The notes: a model not told the origin generated them from the letters alone. Counted from the stretch's first letter, positions 8,706 to 17,522 are shown. The stretch is 64,000 nt of DNA from Cupriavidus consociatus (GCF_017814975.1 NZ_JAGIQA010000009.1:1-64000); one strand, 5' to 3'. Numbers and translations are program-made.

Positions 8706-9554
8706 ATGACCGCCTCGCTGGACCCCTCTGCCGACCTGCCTGCCGACCTCCCCGCCGCTGCCGTGCTGACCCCCGACGCTGCCGATTCCGACGCGCTGCT
8801 GCGCCTGGCGCAGGCCTTCCATGCCAACGGCTTCGTGATCCTGCGCGGCTTCGGCAACGAGGCAGACTGCGCCGCGCTGGAAGCGGTGGCGTGCAGGCAC
8901 CTGGCGGCGGCGGTGCCACCGGTGGAGTTCGAGGCCGACCTGGGCTATCCCGGGGCCCCGGCCGCGCGCGACGCCGCTGGCGGCGGCACCGTCAGGCGGC
9001 TGCGCCAGGCCTACGGCCGCGACGAGGTGTTCCGCGGCTGGGCCAGCGATCCGAAGCTGGTGTCAGTGGTGCAGGCGCTGCTGGGCGAACCAGCTTGCCT
9101 GACGCTGGCGCACCACAACTGCGTGATGACCAAGCACCCGCACTACGGCAGCCAGACCGGCTGGCACCGCGATACGCGCTATTGGTCGTTTGCCAAGCCC
9201 GAGCTGGTGACGGTATGGCTGGCGCTGGGCGACGAGGACGAAAGCAACGGCGTGCTGCGCGTCATCCCGGGATCGCATCGCGCGGCGCTGGAGCCGGGCC
9301 AGCTGGATCCCGCGGAATTCCTGATCGAGGCGCACCCCGCCAGCCAGCCGTTGCTGCAGGCGGCGCGGCCGCTTGCGCTGCACCGCGGCGACGTGCTGTT
9401 TTTCGACAGCCGGCTGTTCCACGCGGCGGGCCGCAATGCCTCAAACGCGGTCAAGCTGTCGGTGGCCTTTGCGTATTTCGGCGCCAGCAACCGGCCGCTG
9501 GACGGCACGCGTTCGGCCGAGTTCGGCAGCGTGGCGCTGCCGGTGGCCGGCTGA
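8706..9554 (+). CDS. Phytanoyl-CoA dioxygenase (PhyH)-family Fe(II)/2-oxoglutarate oxygenase
   Basis: A 282-residue protein from the ATG at 8706. The double-stranded beta-helix carries the iron-binding HxD in TGWHRDTRYW and a distal His in FFDSRLFHAAGRN. VIPGSHRAAL is the typical PhyH segment. The substrate cannot be deduced; bacterial members hydroxylate ectoine, natural products or acyl chains. It is divergent from moxR (250-bp intergenic with no obvious site) and convergent with an IclR gene. Confidence 0.85.
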   Translation: MTASLDPSADLPADLPAAAVLTPDAADSDALLRLAQAFHANGFVILRGFGNEADCAALEAVACRHLAAAVPPVEFEADLGYPGAPAARDAAGGGTVRRLRQAYGRDEVFRGWASDPKLVSVVQALLGEPACLTLAHHNCVMTKHPHYGSQTGWHRDTRYWSFAKPELVTVWLALGDEDESNGVLRVIPGSHRAALEPGQLDPAEFLIEAHPASQPLLQAARPLALHRGDVLFFDSRLFHAAGRNASNAVKLSVAFAYFGASNRPLDGTRSAEFGSVALPVAG

Positions 9555-9564
9555 GGCAGCCGGC
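9546..9564 (+). terminator. Hairpin overlapping the stop of the PhyH gene
   Basis: GCCGGCT at 9546-9552 pairs with AGCCGGC at 9558-9564, around a 5-base loop that includes part of the TGA stop. No T-run follows. It lies between two convergent genes and could act in either direction. Confidence 0.4.
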
Positions 9565-9584
9565 GCGGGCGGCGGGAGCGACGT

Positions 9585-10421
9585 TCAGGTACGCAGCCCG
9601 ACCAGCCCCGAAATTTTTTCCGAAGCTTCGAGCAGCGGCGGCAGGAAGCGTTCCAGCATTTCCTGCGCGCTGGTGCGGTTGGCCTGGCCGCTGATATTGA
9701 TCGCGGCGATGGTCTGGCCGGCACGGTTGCGGATCGGCGCCGCCAGCGACACCAGCCCCTCTTCCAGCTCCTGGTCGTTGAGGGCCCAGCCGCGCGTGCG
9801 GATATCGGCGACGATGGCCTTCAGCGCTTCAATGTCGGTCACGGTCCGGATGGTGCGCGCACGCAACTCGCTGGCGCGCAGCACGCCGTCCAGTTCGGCT
9901 TCATTCAGCCCCGCCATCAGCACGCGGCCCATCGACGAGCAATACGCCGGCAGCCGGCTGCCGATCGACAGGTTGATGGTCATGATCTTGCGCGCCGGCA
10001 CGCGCAGCACATAGACGATCTCGGTCCCGTCCAGCACGGAGATCGAGCAGCTTTCATGCACCTGCTGCGACAGCGTCTCCATGATCGGCTCGGCCAGGTT
10101 CCAGAACGGCATCGAGGTCAGGTAGGCAAAGCCGAGGTCGAGGATCTTGGGCGTCAGCCGGAACAGCCGCCCGTCGGCCTGCACATAGCCAAGTCCCACC
10201 AGTGTCAGCAGGATGCGGCGCGCGCCCGCGCGCGTCAGGCCGCTGGCCTGGGCGATTTCCGTCAGCGTCTGCGCCGGGTGCTGGGCATTGAAAGCCCGGA
10301 TGACCGACAGCCCGCGTGCAAAGGACTGCACATAGCTGTCGCTTGGCTTCTCGGGCGCGGCGGCACTGCCTGCGCTCTGGGGCGCCTGCGCGTCGCGGGG
10401 GGAGTCGGTGGAACTGGCCAT
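9585..10421 (-). CDS. IclR-family regulator, PcaR/PobR type
   Basis: A 278-residue protein. The ATG at 10421 is chosen because upstream sequence is low-complexity. The N-terminal winged helix begins SYVQSFARGLSVIRAF, with TLTEIAQASGLTRAGARR as the helix-turn-helix. The IclR effector domain follows (SCSISVLDGTEIVYVLRV, RLPAYCSSMGRVLMAGL, RGWALNDQELEEGLVSLAAP). These segments are closest in my memory to PcaR/PcaU/PobR, regulators of protocatechuate and beta-ketoadipate genes. It may be the regulator acting on the pcaI operators at 43288-43321, though it lies 33 kb away. It follows the MFS gene on the same strand with a 184-bp gap. Confidence 0.88.
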   Translation of the reverse strand: MASSTDSPRDAQAPQSAGSAAAPEKPSDSYVQSFARGLSVIRAFNAQHPAQTLTEIAQASGLTRAGARRILLTLVGLGYVQADGRLFRLTPKILDLGFAYLTSMPFWNLAEPIMETLSQQVHESCSISVLDGTEIVYVLRVPARKIMTINLSIGSRLPAYCSSMGRVLMAGLNEAELDGVLRASELRARTIRTVTDIEALKAIVADIRTRGWALNDQELEEGLVSLAAPIRNRAGQTIAAINISGQANRTSAQEMLERFLPPLLEASEKISGLVGLRT

Positions 10422-10605
10422 CGGTGTAGCACCGGCGCGGGTCGCCGGATTGGCACGGAAAGGCCGAAAGGGTAGAGGAAATGCCGGCACAACGCCAGTG
10501 CCGGTCCCCCGGCGGGGAATGGCGGCATGGACGTGGCGGTGCCCGCGCGGAGCGCCGCCGCCATGCTGTCTCCTGCACCGCCTCCCAGGAGGCTGGAACG
10601 GCGCC

Positions 10606-12237
10606 CTAGCGGAAGCTGCGCTGCACCAGCACAAACACCGCACCGAGCGCGCAGATCACCGCGAAGCCGTGCAGCATGTCCATGCCGGCCAGCAGCGTGG
10701 CCTGCCGGTCGATTTCCAGCGAGATCTTCGCCAGCCCCGCGGCCGACAGCGCATCCGGAGATTGCAGCGCCGGGTTGAAGCGCGTGACCTGCTCGACCAG
10801 GTGGGTGCGGTGCTCGGCCAGCCCGTCCTGCATGAACACGCTGGCCAGGCCGGTGCCCACGGCCGAGGCAATCTGCTTGCACACGTTCTTGAACTGGTAG
10901 GCGTGCGAGAAATCCTCGACCGGCACCTCCAGGTAGGTCATCGATGCCACCTGCACCATCAGCAGCACCGGCGTCAGCCCTTCGAGCAGCACCACCGGCA
11001 CCAGCGCATAGTCGGGTGCGCCCGGCATCAACTGGTGCGAAAACAGCATCGCGGCGCAGGCATAGAACACAAAGCCAAGCGCGATCACGCGTCGCTTGCG
11101 GAACACCAGCGCCATGCCCAGCGTGATGACGATGGCGGCGATGGTCGCCACCGTGCCGCTGGTTGCCAGCAGCATGCAGGTGGTGCGGAAGGTCAGGCCC
11201 AGGCCGGTCTGCGTCAGCGACGGCAGCAGGAAGGCCCAGGCCGACGACATCAGGTAATACAGCGTGTAGAAGCCCAGGCCGTAGAGATACTGGCGCCCGG
11301 CCAGCCGCGACAGGTCGATCCACGGGTCGGGATGGCGGTACAGGCGCCAGCCGGCGAACGCGAACAACGCCAGGCCGCACAGCGCGGCCAGCGGCATTTC
11401 CAGCGAACTGAAGAAGCGCGTGTAGCGCATTTCCTGCAGCGTGTGCAGGAACACCAGCGCGCCGGCCGCGGCAGCAATCGCGGCGGGCCAGTCCAGCGTC
11501 GACACCGGCGGATGCGGGTCGCGCGGCGCGCGTGTGGGGTAGGTCAACGCCACCGACAGCAGTACCGGCAAGGCAATGACGGCCTGGAACAGGAACACCG
11601 CGCGCCAGCCGATATCGTCCAGGAAAATGCTGGTCAGCCACGGCGCAATCGCCAGCATCGAGAACGCGCCGCCGCCGAAACGCAGCATCAGCGCGCCGCG
11701 TTCGGCCGGCGTCGACACCAGTTGCACCAGGATGCGCGAGGCCGCGAACAGGCCCCCCGCCCCCAGGCCCTGCACCGCCTTGCCGGAGATCAGCCCGGCG
11801 GGGCTGGCAAACTCGGCACAGATCAGCGAACCCAGCATGAACACCACCAGCGATGCCAGCGTAAAGCGCTTGTACGTGATGCGGCGCGCGACCTGGTCGA
11901 GCACCATGTTCATCAGCACCGCGGTGGCGGCATAGGCCGAGACCGCGTACAGGTAGTCTTCGGGCGCGGCGCCGACGCCGCCCTGGATATGCTGGCTGGC
12001 CACGCCCATCATCAGCGTGGAAGAAAAGTCGATGCCGGTCACCAGGCCGAGCGTCAGGCCGAACAATGAAAGACGCCAGTGACCCATTTCGGGGTGACTG
12101 GCGAGTCGCAGGCGGGGGCGCGCTGGGGCCGGGACCGGTGTCGTTGCGGGGGCGAGGGCTGCGGGGACCGATGTTGCCAGCGCTGGGGCTGAGCCGTCCG
12201 GAGCAGCGGGTGAGGCCGGGGCGGGCGTTTGTTGCAT
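10606..12237 (-). CDS. MFS transporter, DHA2 family (EmrB/QacA-like, 14 TM)
   Basis: A 543-residue protein with a proline/alanine-rich cytoplasmic N-terminus of about 45 residues, then about 14 hydrophobic helices. The helix 1-2 region DFSSTLMMGVASQHIQG and the motif-A/C-like LISGKAVQGLGAGGLFAASRI place it in the proton-driven drug:H+ antiporter group. It probably exports aromatic or lipophilic toxic compounds. It is transcribed divergently from a LysR regulator only 60 bp away, which is the most likely regulator. Confidence 0.85.
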   Translation of the reverse strand: MQQTPAPASPAAPDGSAPALATSVPAALAPATTPVPAPARPRLRLASHPEMGHWRLSLFGLTLGLVTGIDFSSTLMMGVASQHIQGGVGAAPEDYLYAVSAYAATAVLMNMVLDQVARRITYKRFTLASLVVFMLGSLICAEFASPAGLISGKAVQGLGAGGLFAASRILVQLVSTPAERGALMLRFGGGAFSMLAIAPWLTSIFLDDIGWRAVFLFQAVIALPVLLSVALTYPTRAPRDPHPPVSTLDWPAAIAAAAGALVFLHTLQEMRYTRFFSSLEMPLAALCGLALFAFAGWRLYRHPDPWIDLSRLAGRQYLYGLGFYTLYYLMSSAWAFLLPSLTQTGLGLTFRTTCMLLATSGTVATIAAIVITLGMALVFRKRRVIALGFVFYACAAMLFSHQLMPGAPDYALVPVVLLEGLTPVLLMVQVASMTYLEVPVEDFSHAYQFKNVCKQIASAVGTGLASVFMQDGLAEHRTHLVEQVTRFNPALQSPDALSAAGLAKISLEIDRQATLLAGMDMLHGFAVICALGAVFVLVQRSFR

Positions 12238-12297
12238 CGCTCAAGCATAATGTCGCCTGCCGCAGAGAACTACAGGCTGTCAGGGAAACATTGTCCG

Positions 12298-13317
12298 GTG
12301 AATCAAACAATTCAATGGAACGACTGGGAAGCGTTCTGCTGTGTCGTCGAGCAGGGAACGTTTACCGCCGCGGCGGAGCAGCTCGATTGCCCCAAGTCGC
12401 GCGTCTCGGCCGCGGTGGCGCGGCTGGAAACCGCCATCGGCGCCAAGCTGCTGGAGCGCACCACGCGGCGCATGCGCCTCACCGATGCCGGCAAGGCCGT
12501 CTATCGCGATGTGGCGCCGCTGTTCGCGCGGCTGCGCGAGATCCGGCAGGAAACGCTGGCGCGCGAGGAGCGCGTGCAGGGGGTGCTGCGCATCGCCACG
12601 CCTTATGAATTTGGTGCCCAGCAACTGGGCGGGGTGATCTGCCGCACACTCGCCGCGCATCCGGCGCTTGATGTGGCGGTGGAGATCACGCAGGGACTGG
12701 TCGACCCGATCCGCGACGGGTTTGACGTGGCCTTCGTCATCGTCGATGCCGACCTGCCCGACTCCGGCACGGTGGCGCGCCGCATCTACCACGTCGAGCG
12801 CGGGCTGTTCGCCGCCCCGTCGCTGGCGGACAGCCTGCCGGCGCAGTTGCGCCCGGAAGACCTGGCCAACATGCCGACGCTGACCACGCCGGGCGACACG
12901 GTCTGGGAATTCACCCGCGACGGCGAGACCGTCTCCGTGCCGATCCGTCCGCGCATGCAGACCTTCAACGCCGAGCTGCGCCTGCAGGGCGCGCTGGCGG
13001 GGCTCGGTATCGCGCGCCTGTCGGTGAACTACTGTGAGGCCGAGATCGCGCAAGGCCGCCTGGTCCGGGTGCTGCCGGACTTCCCGCTGCCGCCGCTGCG
13101 CGTGTTCGCGCTGCTGCCGGACCGGCGCCTGCAGCCGCGCAAGGTGCGCGTGTTCATGGAGGCGATCGAATCGATGATGGTGTCGGAGCTGGGGCCCGAC
13201 TCGGGACTGGAAGGGATCGAGCCTGGCGAGTGGGCAAGGGAGGGCGCCTGGCCCGAAGACGACGCGCAGGCAGACGAAAGTGGCCTGGCACAGGGAGAGG
13301 CCCGGCCAGCGGGTTGA
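12298..13317 (+). CDS. LysR-family transcriptional regulator, divergent from the DHA2 exporter
   Basis: A 339-residue protein if translated from the GTG at 12298. This start places WNDWEAFCCVVEQGTFTAAAE seven residues in, as usual for LysR N-termini, and leaves 60 bp for the divergent promoters. The in-frame ATG at 12250 would leave only 12 bp. The HTH is in CPKSRVSAAVARLE, and the substrate domain follows to about residue 300. The last ~35 residues are acidic and unusual for the family. It probably controls the exporter at 10606. Confidence 0.82.
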   Translation: MNQTIQWNDWEAFCCVVEQGTFTAAAEQLDCPKSRVSAAVARLETAIGAKLLERTTRRMRLTDAGKAVYRDVAPLFARLREIRQETLAREERVQGVLRIATPYEFGAQQLGGVICRTLAAHPALDVAVEITQGLVDPIRDGFDVAFVIVDADLPDSGTVARRIYHVERGLFAAPSLADSLPAQLRPEDLANMPTLTTPGDTVWEFTRDGETVSVPIRPRMQTFNAELRLQGALAGLGIARLSVNYCEAEIAQGRLVRVLPDFPLPPLRVFALLPDRRLQPRKVRVFMEAIESMMVSELGPDSGLEGIEPGEWAREGAWPEDDAQADESGLAQGEARPAG

Positions 13318-13333
13318 GAACGCCGGCGGGGCC

Positions 13334-13354
13334 GCCACGGCGCGAGGCCGTGGC
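13334..13354. terminator. Hairpin between convergent LysR and secreted-repeat genes
   Basis: GCCACGGC at 13334-13341 pairs with GCCGTGGC at 13347-13354, around a GCGAG loop. AAGGGAAAA follows on the plus strand, so there is no T-run for the plus-strand gene. Confidence 0.4.
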
Positions 13355-13373
13355 AAGGGAAAACGCTGGAGAC

Positions 13374-13655
13374 TCAGGCGCCTTCGGTGAAGCTGTCGCG
13401 GCGGTCGGTAATGGCGGCGCCGTCGGTGAACGGATCGACCTTGCCTTGCCTGGCACCGTCAGTGAACGGGTCGGCGCGGCCAATGCGCGCGCCGTCCAGG
13501 AAAGGGTCGGCCTTGCCGACGTGGGCAATGCCGCCGTCCAGGCGTGCGATATCGGAAAGGGGTTCAGAGGCGTGCGCGGCAGCGGCGGCAATCGACAGGC
13601 CGGCCGCGCACAGCAGGGAAAGCGCCAGGTTGCGGCGTTGTGCGAGGGTCTTCAT
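13374..13655 (-). CDS. Small secreted protein with four 12-residue repeats
   Basis: A 93-residue protein. It has a clear signal peptide (KTLAQRRN, hydrophobic core, AAAHA cleavage region near residue 29). The mature part is almost entirely a tandem 12-residue repeat: GKADPFLDGARI, GRADPFTDGARQ, GKVDPFTDGAAI and a divergent TDRRDSFTEGA. Each unit places an acidic DPFxDGA loop between basic residues. I do not recognise a characterised family; similar DPFTDGA-type small periplasmic proteins seem to occur in Cupriavidus. It is probably periplasmic. A strong 18-bp dyad lies about 108 bp upstream. Confidence 0.75.
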   Translation of the reverse strand: MKTLAQRRNLALSLLCAAGLSIAAAAAHASEPLSDIARLDGGIAHVGKADPFLDGARIGRADPFTDGARQGKVDPFTDGAAITDRRDSFTEGA

Positions 13656-13762
13656 GGTGTGTGGTCCTTCTTGGCAGGTGGCAGGGTGCGTGGCTGCAGC
13701 GCCACGTTGCCTGTAATGTAGGACTTCACACTAAGCAGAAAAAGCTTCGATTCTCGAAACAC

Positions 13763-13780
13763 TGTCCAGGCATCTGGACA
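13763..13780. promoter_or_regulatory. 18-bp perfect dyad, candidate regulator site
   Basis: TGTCCAG-GCAT-CTGGACA is perfectly symmetrical. It lies between the small secreted protein gene (start at 13655, minus strand) and the yggT stop. A second, weaker dyad TTCGA-TTC-TCGAA is at 13746-13758. Its length and symmetry suit a dimeric regulator, and its position suits control of the secreted protein. Confidence 0.45.
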
Positions 13781-13797
13781 ATGCCCGGCCCGCACCG

Positions 13798-13837
13798 GCC
13801 ATCGCACCGCCGCCATCGCACCGCCGCCATCGCAGCG
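13798..13837 (+). repeat. 14-bp direct repeat, about 2.7 copies
   Basis: GCCATCGCACCGCC is repeated at 13798-13811 and 13812-13825, with a partial third copy to about 13837. It lies just beyond the yggT stop in non-coding sequence. No function is apparent. Confidence 0.6.
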
Positions 13838-13848
13838 GCCTGCAGTCC

Positions 13849-14412
13849 TCAGAAATGCATGTTGAACACGCTCGCACCCAGCCTGGCGATCACCATCAGC
13901 AGGATCTGCGCGATCACGAACAGCACCAGAGGCGAGACATCGAAGCCGCCCAGGCGCGGCACCACGCGCTGGATCGGGCGCAGCACCGGCGCGGTCAGGT
14001 GGTCGATGGCGGGCGTGATCGGCGAATGCGGGTTGACCCACGACAGGATTGCCATCAGCAGCGTGACCCACATCACCAGGCTGATCGCCCACTTCAGCAC
14101 GTACAGCAACGCGGTCAGCAGCACAGCCGGCAGGAATGCCAGCAGGTCGGCGCCGCTGAGCAGCGCGACCAGCAACAGGAACACGACCGCCGTCAGCCAG
14201 GCTGCCACCACCGTGGCCCAGTCGATGCCGCCGACGCCCGGAATGATCCGGCGCAGCGGCCGCACCAGCCAGTCGGTGATCTGGAACACGCCCTGCGAAA
14301 CCGGGTTGCGCGTCGGCAGCCGCGTCAGCTGCATCCAGACGCGCAGCAGCAGGGCCATGCCGAACAAGGTAAAGATGGTATCCAGCAGGAAGAGGGCGAT
14401 TTCCGTAAACAT
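13849..14412 (-). CDS. YggT family integral membrane protein
   Basis: A 187-residue protein with two YggT repeats, each made of hydrophobic helices and an amphipathic PVLRPIQRVVPRLGGFDVSPL-type segment (first copy LVRPLRRIIPGVGGIDWATVV). YggT proteins are inner-membrane proteins linked to osmotic or potassium stress and to membrane protein assembly; the exact role is unsettled. It is single and divergent from a MarR gene. Confidence 0.85.
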   Translation of the reverse strand: MFTEIALFLLDTIFTLFGMALLLRVWMQLTRLPTRNPVSQGVFQITDWLVRPLRRIIPGVGGIDWATVVAAWLTAVVFLLLVALLSGADLLAFLPAVLLTALLYVLKWAISLVMWVTLLMAILSWVNPHSPITPAIDHLTAPVLRPIQRVVPRLGGFDVSPLVLFVIAQILLMVIARLGASVFNMHF

Positions 14413-14531
14413 CGATGCGGTTTCCGGTGGGTTAGGGTGTCTGCAACCGCACAGATTCTGCCATAGCCGGACGTCACATCGGCACATCCGGGACGGATGC
14501 CTGTGGCGCGTCCAACATGCCGGCGCCGCCC

Positions 14532-14537
14532 TATAAT
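14532..14537 (+). promoter_or_regulatory. Candidate -10 box for the downstream marR gene
   Basis: TATAAT occurs in otherwise very GC-rich sequence 86 bp before the MarR start. No good TTGACA-like -35 is visible 17 bp upstream, so the assignment rests on the -10 alone. Confidence 0.35.
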
Positions 14538-14622
14538 TGCGAGCGCCCGCGGCCGCACTGCGCCGCCGGCGGGCACGTTCCCGTTTTTTTTCGCGCTTTC
14601 CGCCGTTCTTCCGCCTAGTCCT

Positions 14623-15081
14623 ATGCCCAGCAAGCCAGCCTCGTCCCGCAACCCTGCGCCGCTCACCAAGGCGGACTTCGAGGCGCTCTCGGACTTCCGC
14701 TACCAGCTGCGGCGCTTCCTGCGGTTTTCCGAGGATGCGGCGCGCGAGGAAGGGCTGACCGTGCAGCAGTACCTGCTGCTGCTGCATATCCGCGGCAGCG
14801 CCGACAAGGACTGGGCTTCGATCGGCGAACTGGCCGAACGCCTGCAGGCCAAGCAGCATGGCGTGGTGGCGCTGGTCAACCGCTGCGAGGCGGCCGGGCT
14901 GGTCAAGCGCCGCCTCAACCCCGAGGACCGGCGCGTGGTGCAGGTGCATCTGCTGGCCAAGGGCGAGCGCAGCCTGAACCGGCTCGCGATGCTGCATCGG
15001 ACCGAGCTGGAATCGCTGCGCAACACCTTCCGCGTGGCCCGCATCACGCAGTTCAACGACGACGGCGCCGAACGGGGCTGA
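14623..15081 (+). CDS. MarR-family transcriptional regulator
   Basis: A 152-residue protein with the MarR winged-helix: LTVQQYLLLLHIRG helix 2, SIGELAERLQAKQHGVVALVNR (helix-turn-helix), GLVKRRLNPEDRRVVQVHL wing, and a C-terminal dimerisation helix. No cysteine sits at an OhrR position, so it is not a peroxide sensor of that type. The ligand and targets are unknown. Its divergent neighbour is yggT. Confidence 0.85.
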   Translation: MPSKPASSRNPAPLTKADFEALSDFRYQLRRFLRFSEDAAREEGLTVQQYLLLLHIRGSADKDWASIGELAERLQAKQHGVVALVNRCEAAGLVKRRLNPEDRRVVQVHLLAKGERSLNRLAMLHRTELESLRNTFRVARITQFNDDGAERG

Positions 15082-15213
15082 GCCCGACAGCCGGCCGCCG
15101 CGCATCCGGTTACAGGCGGTTACCAATCAAAAGCTCCGGTGACACCCGCCACCCGCGGGCGGCCCTAGACTCGCGCGCATTCATCAATACGCGCAGTGCG
15201 CAGGAGTCGAGCC

Positions 15214-15936
15214 ATGTCCATCCCTTTTCGTTCGGTTGTGCTTGCGGTGCTGGGCGCCGGTGCGCTGGCCGGGTGTGCCGCGCCGTATGGCTATGACAAC
15301 GGCTATGGCGGAGGGTATGGCAGCGGCTACGGCACCAATACGGCCTATGGCGGCAGCTATGGTGGAAGCTACGGCGGCAACTACGGCACCAGCGGCACCA
15401 CCATCAGCGGCTACCCCGCGCAGCAGGGCTATCCACAACAGGGCTACCCGCAGCAGGGCTACCCGCAGGGCTACCCCCAGCAACAGTATCCGCAGCAAGG
15501 CTATCCGCAACAGGGGTATCCGCAGCAGCAATATCCGGACGGCAGCTACGACAACAGCAACTATGGCAACAACAACTACGGCAACCAGGCGTACGGCGTG
15601 CGCTACGGCTGGGTAGAGGCCATCGAAGTGGTTGCCGGCCAGCCGCCCTCGGCCAGTGGTGCGGGCGCGGTGGTCGGCGGCATCGTCGGCGGCTTGCTCG
15701 GCCACCAGGTCGGCGGCGGCCGCGGCAATACGGTAGCGACCATCGGCGGCGCGGTGGTCGGCGCGGTGGCCGGCAACGAGGTCGAGAAGCGCACCGGCAC
15801 CAGCGCGCCGGCCGCCTATCGCGTGCGTGTGCGCACCAGCGACAACGCCTACCTGACGCTGACGCAGTCCAACGCCTACCAGATGCGCATCGGCGACCGC
15901 GTCAAGGTCGAGAACGGCGTCGCGGTGCCGTACTGA
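15214..15936 (+). CDS. Glycine-zipper outer-membrane lipoprotein with Gly/Tyr and GYPQQ repeats
   Basis: A 240-residue protein; AGGAG lies 7 bp before the ATG at 15214. The lipobox ALAGC gives lipidated C21. Residues ~25-70 are Gly/Tyr/Ser-rich. Residues ~70-115 are tandem GYPQQ/QYPQQ units. Residues ~150-195 form a glycine-zipper 2TM-like domain (AVVGGIVGGLLGHQVGGG, then IGGAVVGAVAGNEVE), and an SH3-like YRVRVRT tail ends in VAVPY. This is the architecture of the 17-kDa surface antigen/SlyB-like family, with an unusual prolonged repeat insert. It is probably anchored in the outer membrane. Confidence 0.85.
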   Translation: MSIPFRSVVLAVLGAGALAGCAAPYGYDNGYGGGYGSGYGTNTAYGGSYGGSYGGNYGTSGTTISGYPAQQGYPQQGYPQQGYPQGYPQQQYPQQGYPQQGYPQQQYPDGSYDNSNYGNNNYGNQAYGVRYGWVEAIEVVAGQPPSASGAGAVVGGIVGGLLGHQVGGGRGNTVATIGGAVVGAVAGNEVEKRTGTSAPAAYRVRVRTSDNAYLTLTQSNAYQMRIGDRVKVENGVAVPY

Positions 15937-15974
15937 TCGATGCCGATGCCGGCGCCGATGCCGGCGCCGGCCGG

Positions 15975-17522
15975 CTAGGCTTCGGTGCTGAACAGCTGCG
16001 CGTAATCCGTGCGCAGCTGGCGCTTGAGCAGCTTGCCGGCCGTATTGCGCGGCAGGTCGTCGACGAACACGATGCGCTTGGGCACCTTGAACGGCGCCAG
16101 CGCCTGGCGCGCATGCGCGATCAGCGCGTCCTCGCTGGCCTCCTGGCCGCGCTTGCGCACCACGCATGCGGCCACTGCCTCGACCCACTTCGGATGGGGC
16201 AGCGCGAACACGGCCGCTTCAGCCACCGCGCCATGCGTGTACAGGCACTCTTCAACTTCCCGGCTCGATACCAGCACGCCGCCTGAATTGATCACGTCCT
16301 TGATCCGGTCGACCACGTACAGGTAGCCCTCGGCATCCATGTAGCCGAGGTCGCCGGAATGGAACCAGCCGCCGGCAAAGGCTTCGGCGGTCTGTTCCGG
16401 CTTGTCCCAGTACCCGGTCAGCAGCTGCGGCGAGCGGTGCACGATCTCGCCGAGCTGGCCGGGGGGGACGTCCCGCATGGTCTCGTCGACGATGCGCGTC
16501 TCGACATTCAGCACCGGCCGTCCTGCCGACGCGGGCCGCGCCGCATGCTCGTCGGGACCCAGCACTGTCGCCAGCGGCCCGATCTCGCTTTGCCCGTAGC
16601 AGTTGTAGAAGCGCAGCGCCGGCAGCTTCTGCTGCAGCTCCAGCAATACCGGCACCGGCATGATCGATGCGCCGTAGTAGGCCTTGACCAGCGCGCCGAG
16701 CCTGGCAGGGTCGAACTCGGCATGGCGCAGCAGCGAGATCCAGACCGTGGGCGGGGCAAAGAAGCTGGTGATGCCTTGCGCGTGGATGGTGCGCAGGCAG
16801 TAGCCCGGCTCGGGGCTGTCGGCGATCAGCGTGGTGCCGCCGCACAGCAGCAGCGGCATCAGGAACACGTGCATCTGCGCCGAGTGATACAGCGGCAGCG
16901 CGGCCAGCGAGTAGTCGGTGGCGCGGATGTCGCAGGCGGCAATCGTGCTGACATACTCGGCCAGCAGCGCGCGATGGGTCAGCACCGCGCCCTTGGGTGC
17001 GGAAGTCGTGCCGGAGGTGTACAGGATCTGCGCCGGCGTGGTGTCGGCGAGGCTGTCGAGCATTGGTGCCGCGGGCCCGCTGGACGCCGCGGCGAGGATA
17101 TCGCGCGCACTGCTGCCGCCGTGCAGCGTGCCGCTGATGCGGCATGGCAGGCCATCGATGCGCCCGGCCAGTGCCGGGTCGGCAAAGATCGCGCTGGCGC
17201 CGGATTGCGTGACGAGATATTCCACTTCCGGCCGCGTCATCGAGAAGTTGACCGGCACATGGACCAGCCCGCTGCGCAGGCAGGCCAGCCACAGCAGCAC
17301 GTATGCATCCGAGTTCTTGCCGAAGGCTGCGACGCGGTCCCCGGGACGCAGGCCCCATCGTGCCAGCGCGCCAGCCACGCGCGCGGCGGCGAGGTCGAGT
17401 TCGCGATAGCTCCAGGCCCGCTCGCCAAAGCGGATCGCGGTCTTGGCGGGACTGCGCCGTACCGCGCGGGCGATGGCATCGGGGATGGTGTTGCGCAGGG
17501 CGCGCTGCTGCTCTGACTGCAT
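15975..17522 (-). CDS. AMP-dependent acyl-CoA synthetase/ligase
   Basis: A 515-residue protein; the ATG at 17522 has GGAGA 5 bp upstream. The ATP/AMP signature is ILYTSGTTSAPKGAVLTH. YGQSEIGP is the A5-like motif, GYWDKPEQTAEAF and WFHSGDLGYMD the A7-type motif with its Asp, DRIKDVINSGGVLVSSREVEE the hinge, and PRNTAGKLLKRQL carries the catalytic Lys. It activates a carboxylic acid (fatty or aromatic) to its CoA thioester. The substrate cannot be read from sequence. It is a single gene, with a dienelactone hydrolase downstream of a repeat region. Confidence 0.9.
   Translation of the reverse strand: MQSEQQRALRNTIPDAIARAVRRSPAKTAIRFGERAWSYRELDLAAARVAGALARWGLRPGDRVAAFGKNSDAYVLLWLACLRSGLVHVPVNFSMTRPEVEYLVTQSGASAIFADPALAGRIDGLPCRISGTLHGGSSARDILAAASSGPAAPMLDSLADTTPAQILYTSGTTSAPKGAVLTHRALLAEYVSTIAACDIRATDYSLAALPLYHSAQMHVFLMPLLLCGGTTLIADSPEPGYCLRTIHAQGITSFFAPPTVWISLLRHAEFDPARLGALVKAYYGASIMPVPVLLELQQKLPALRFYNCYGQSEIGPLATVLGPDEHAARPASAGRPVLNVETRIVDETMRDVPPGQLGEIVHRSPQLLTGYWDKPEQTAEAFAGGWFHSGDLGYMDAEGYLYVVDRIKDVINSGGVLVSSREVEECLYTHGAVAEAAVFALPHPKWVEAVAACVVRKRGQEASEDALIAHARQALAPFKVPKRIVFVDDLPRNTAGKLLKRQLRTDYAQLFSTEA

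Noticed and set aside
10408..12069. A 553-codon plus-strand frame opposite the DHA2 exporter
   Set aside because: The composition (His/Gln/Arg/Gly) is that of the complementary strand of a hydrophobic protein; there are no motifs and no ribosome binding site.
15404..15540. CRISPR-like direct repeats
   Set aside because: The repeats are in-frame GYPQQ codons of the lipoprotein gene, with no spacers of uniform length.
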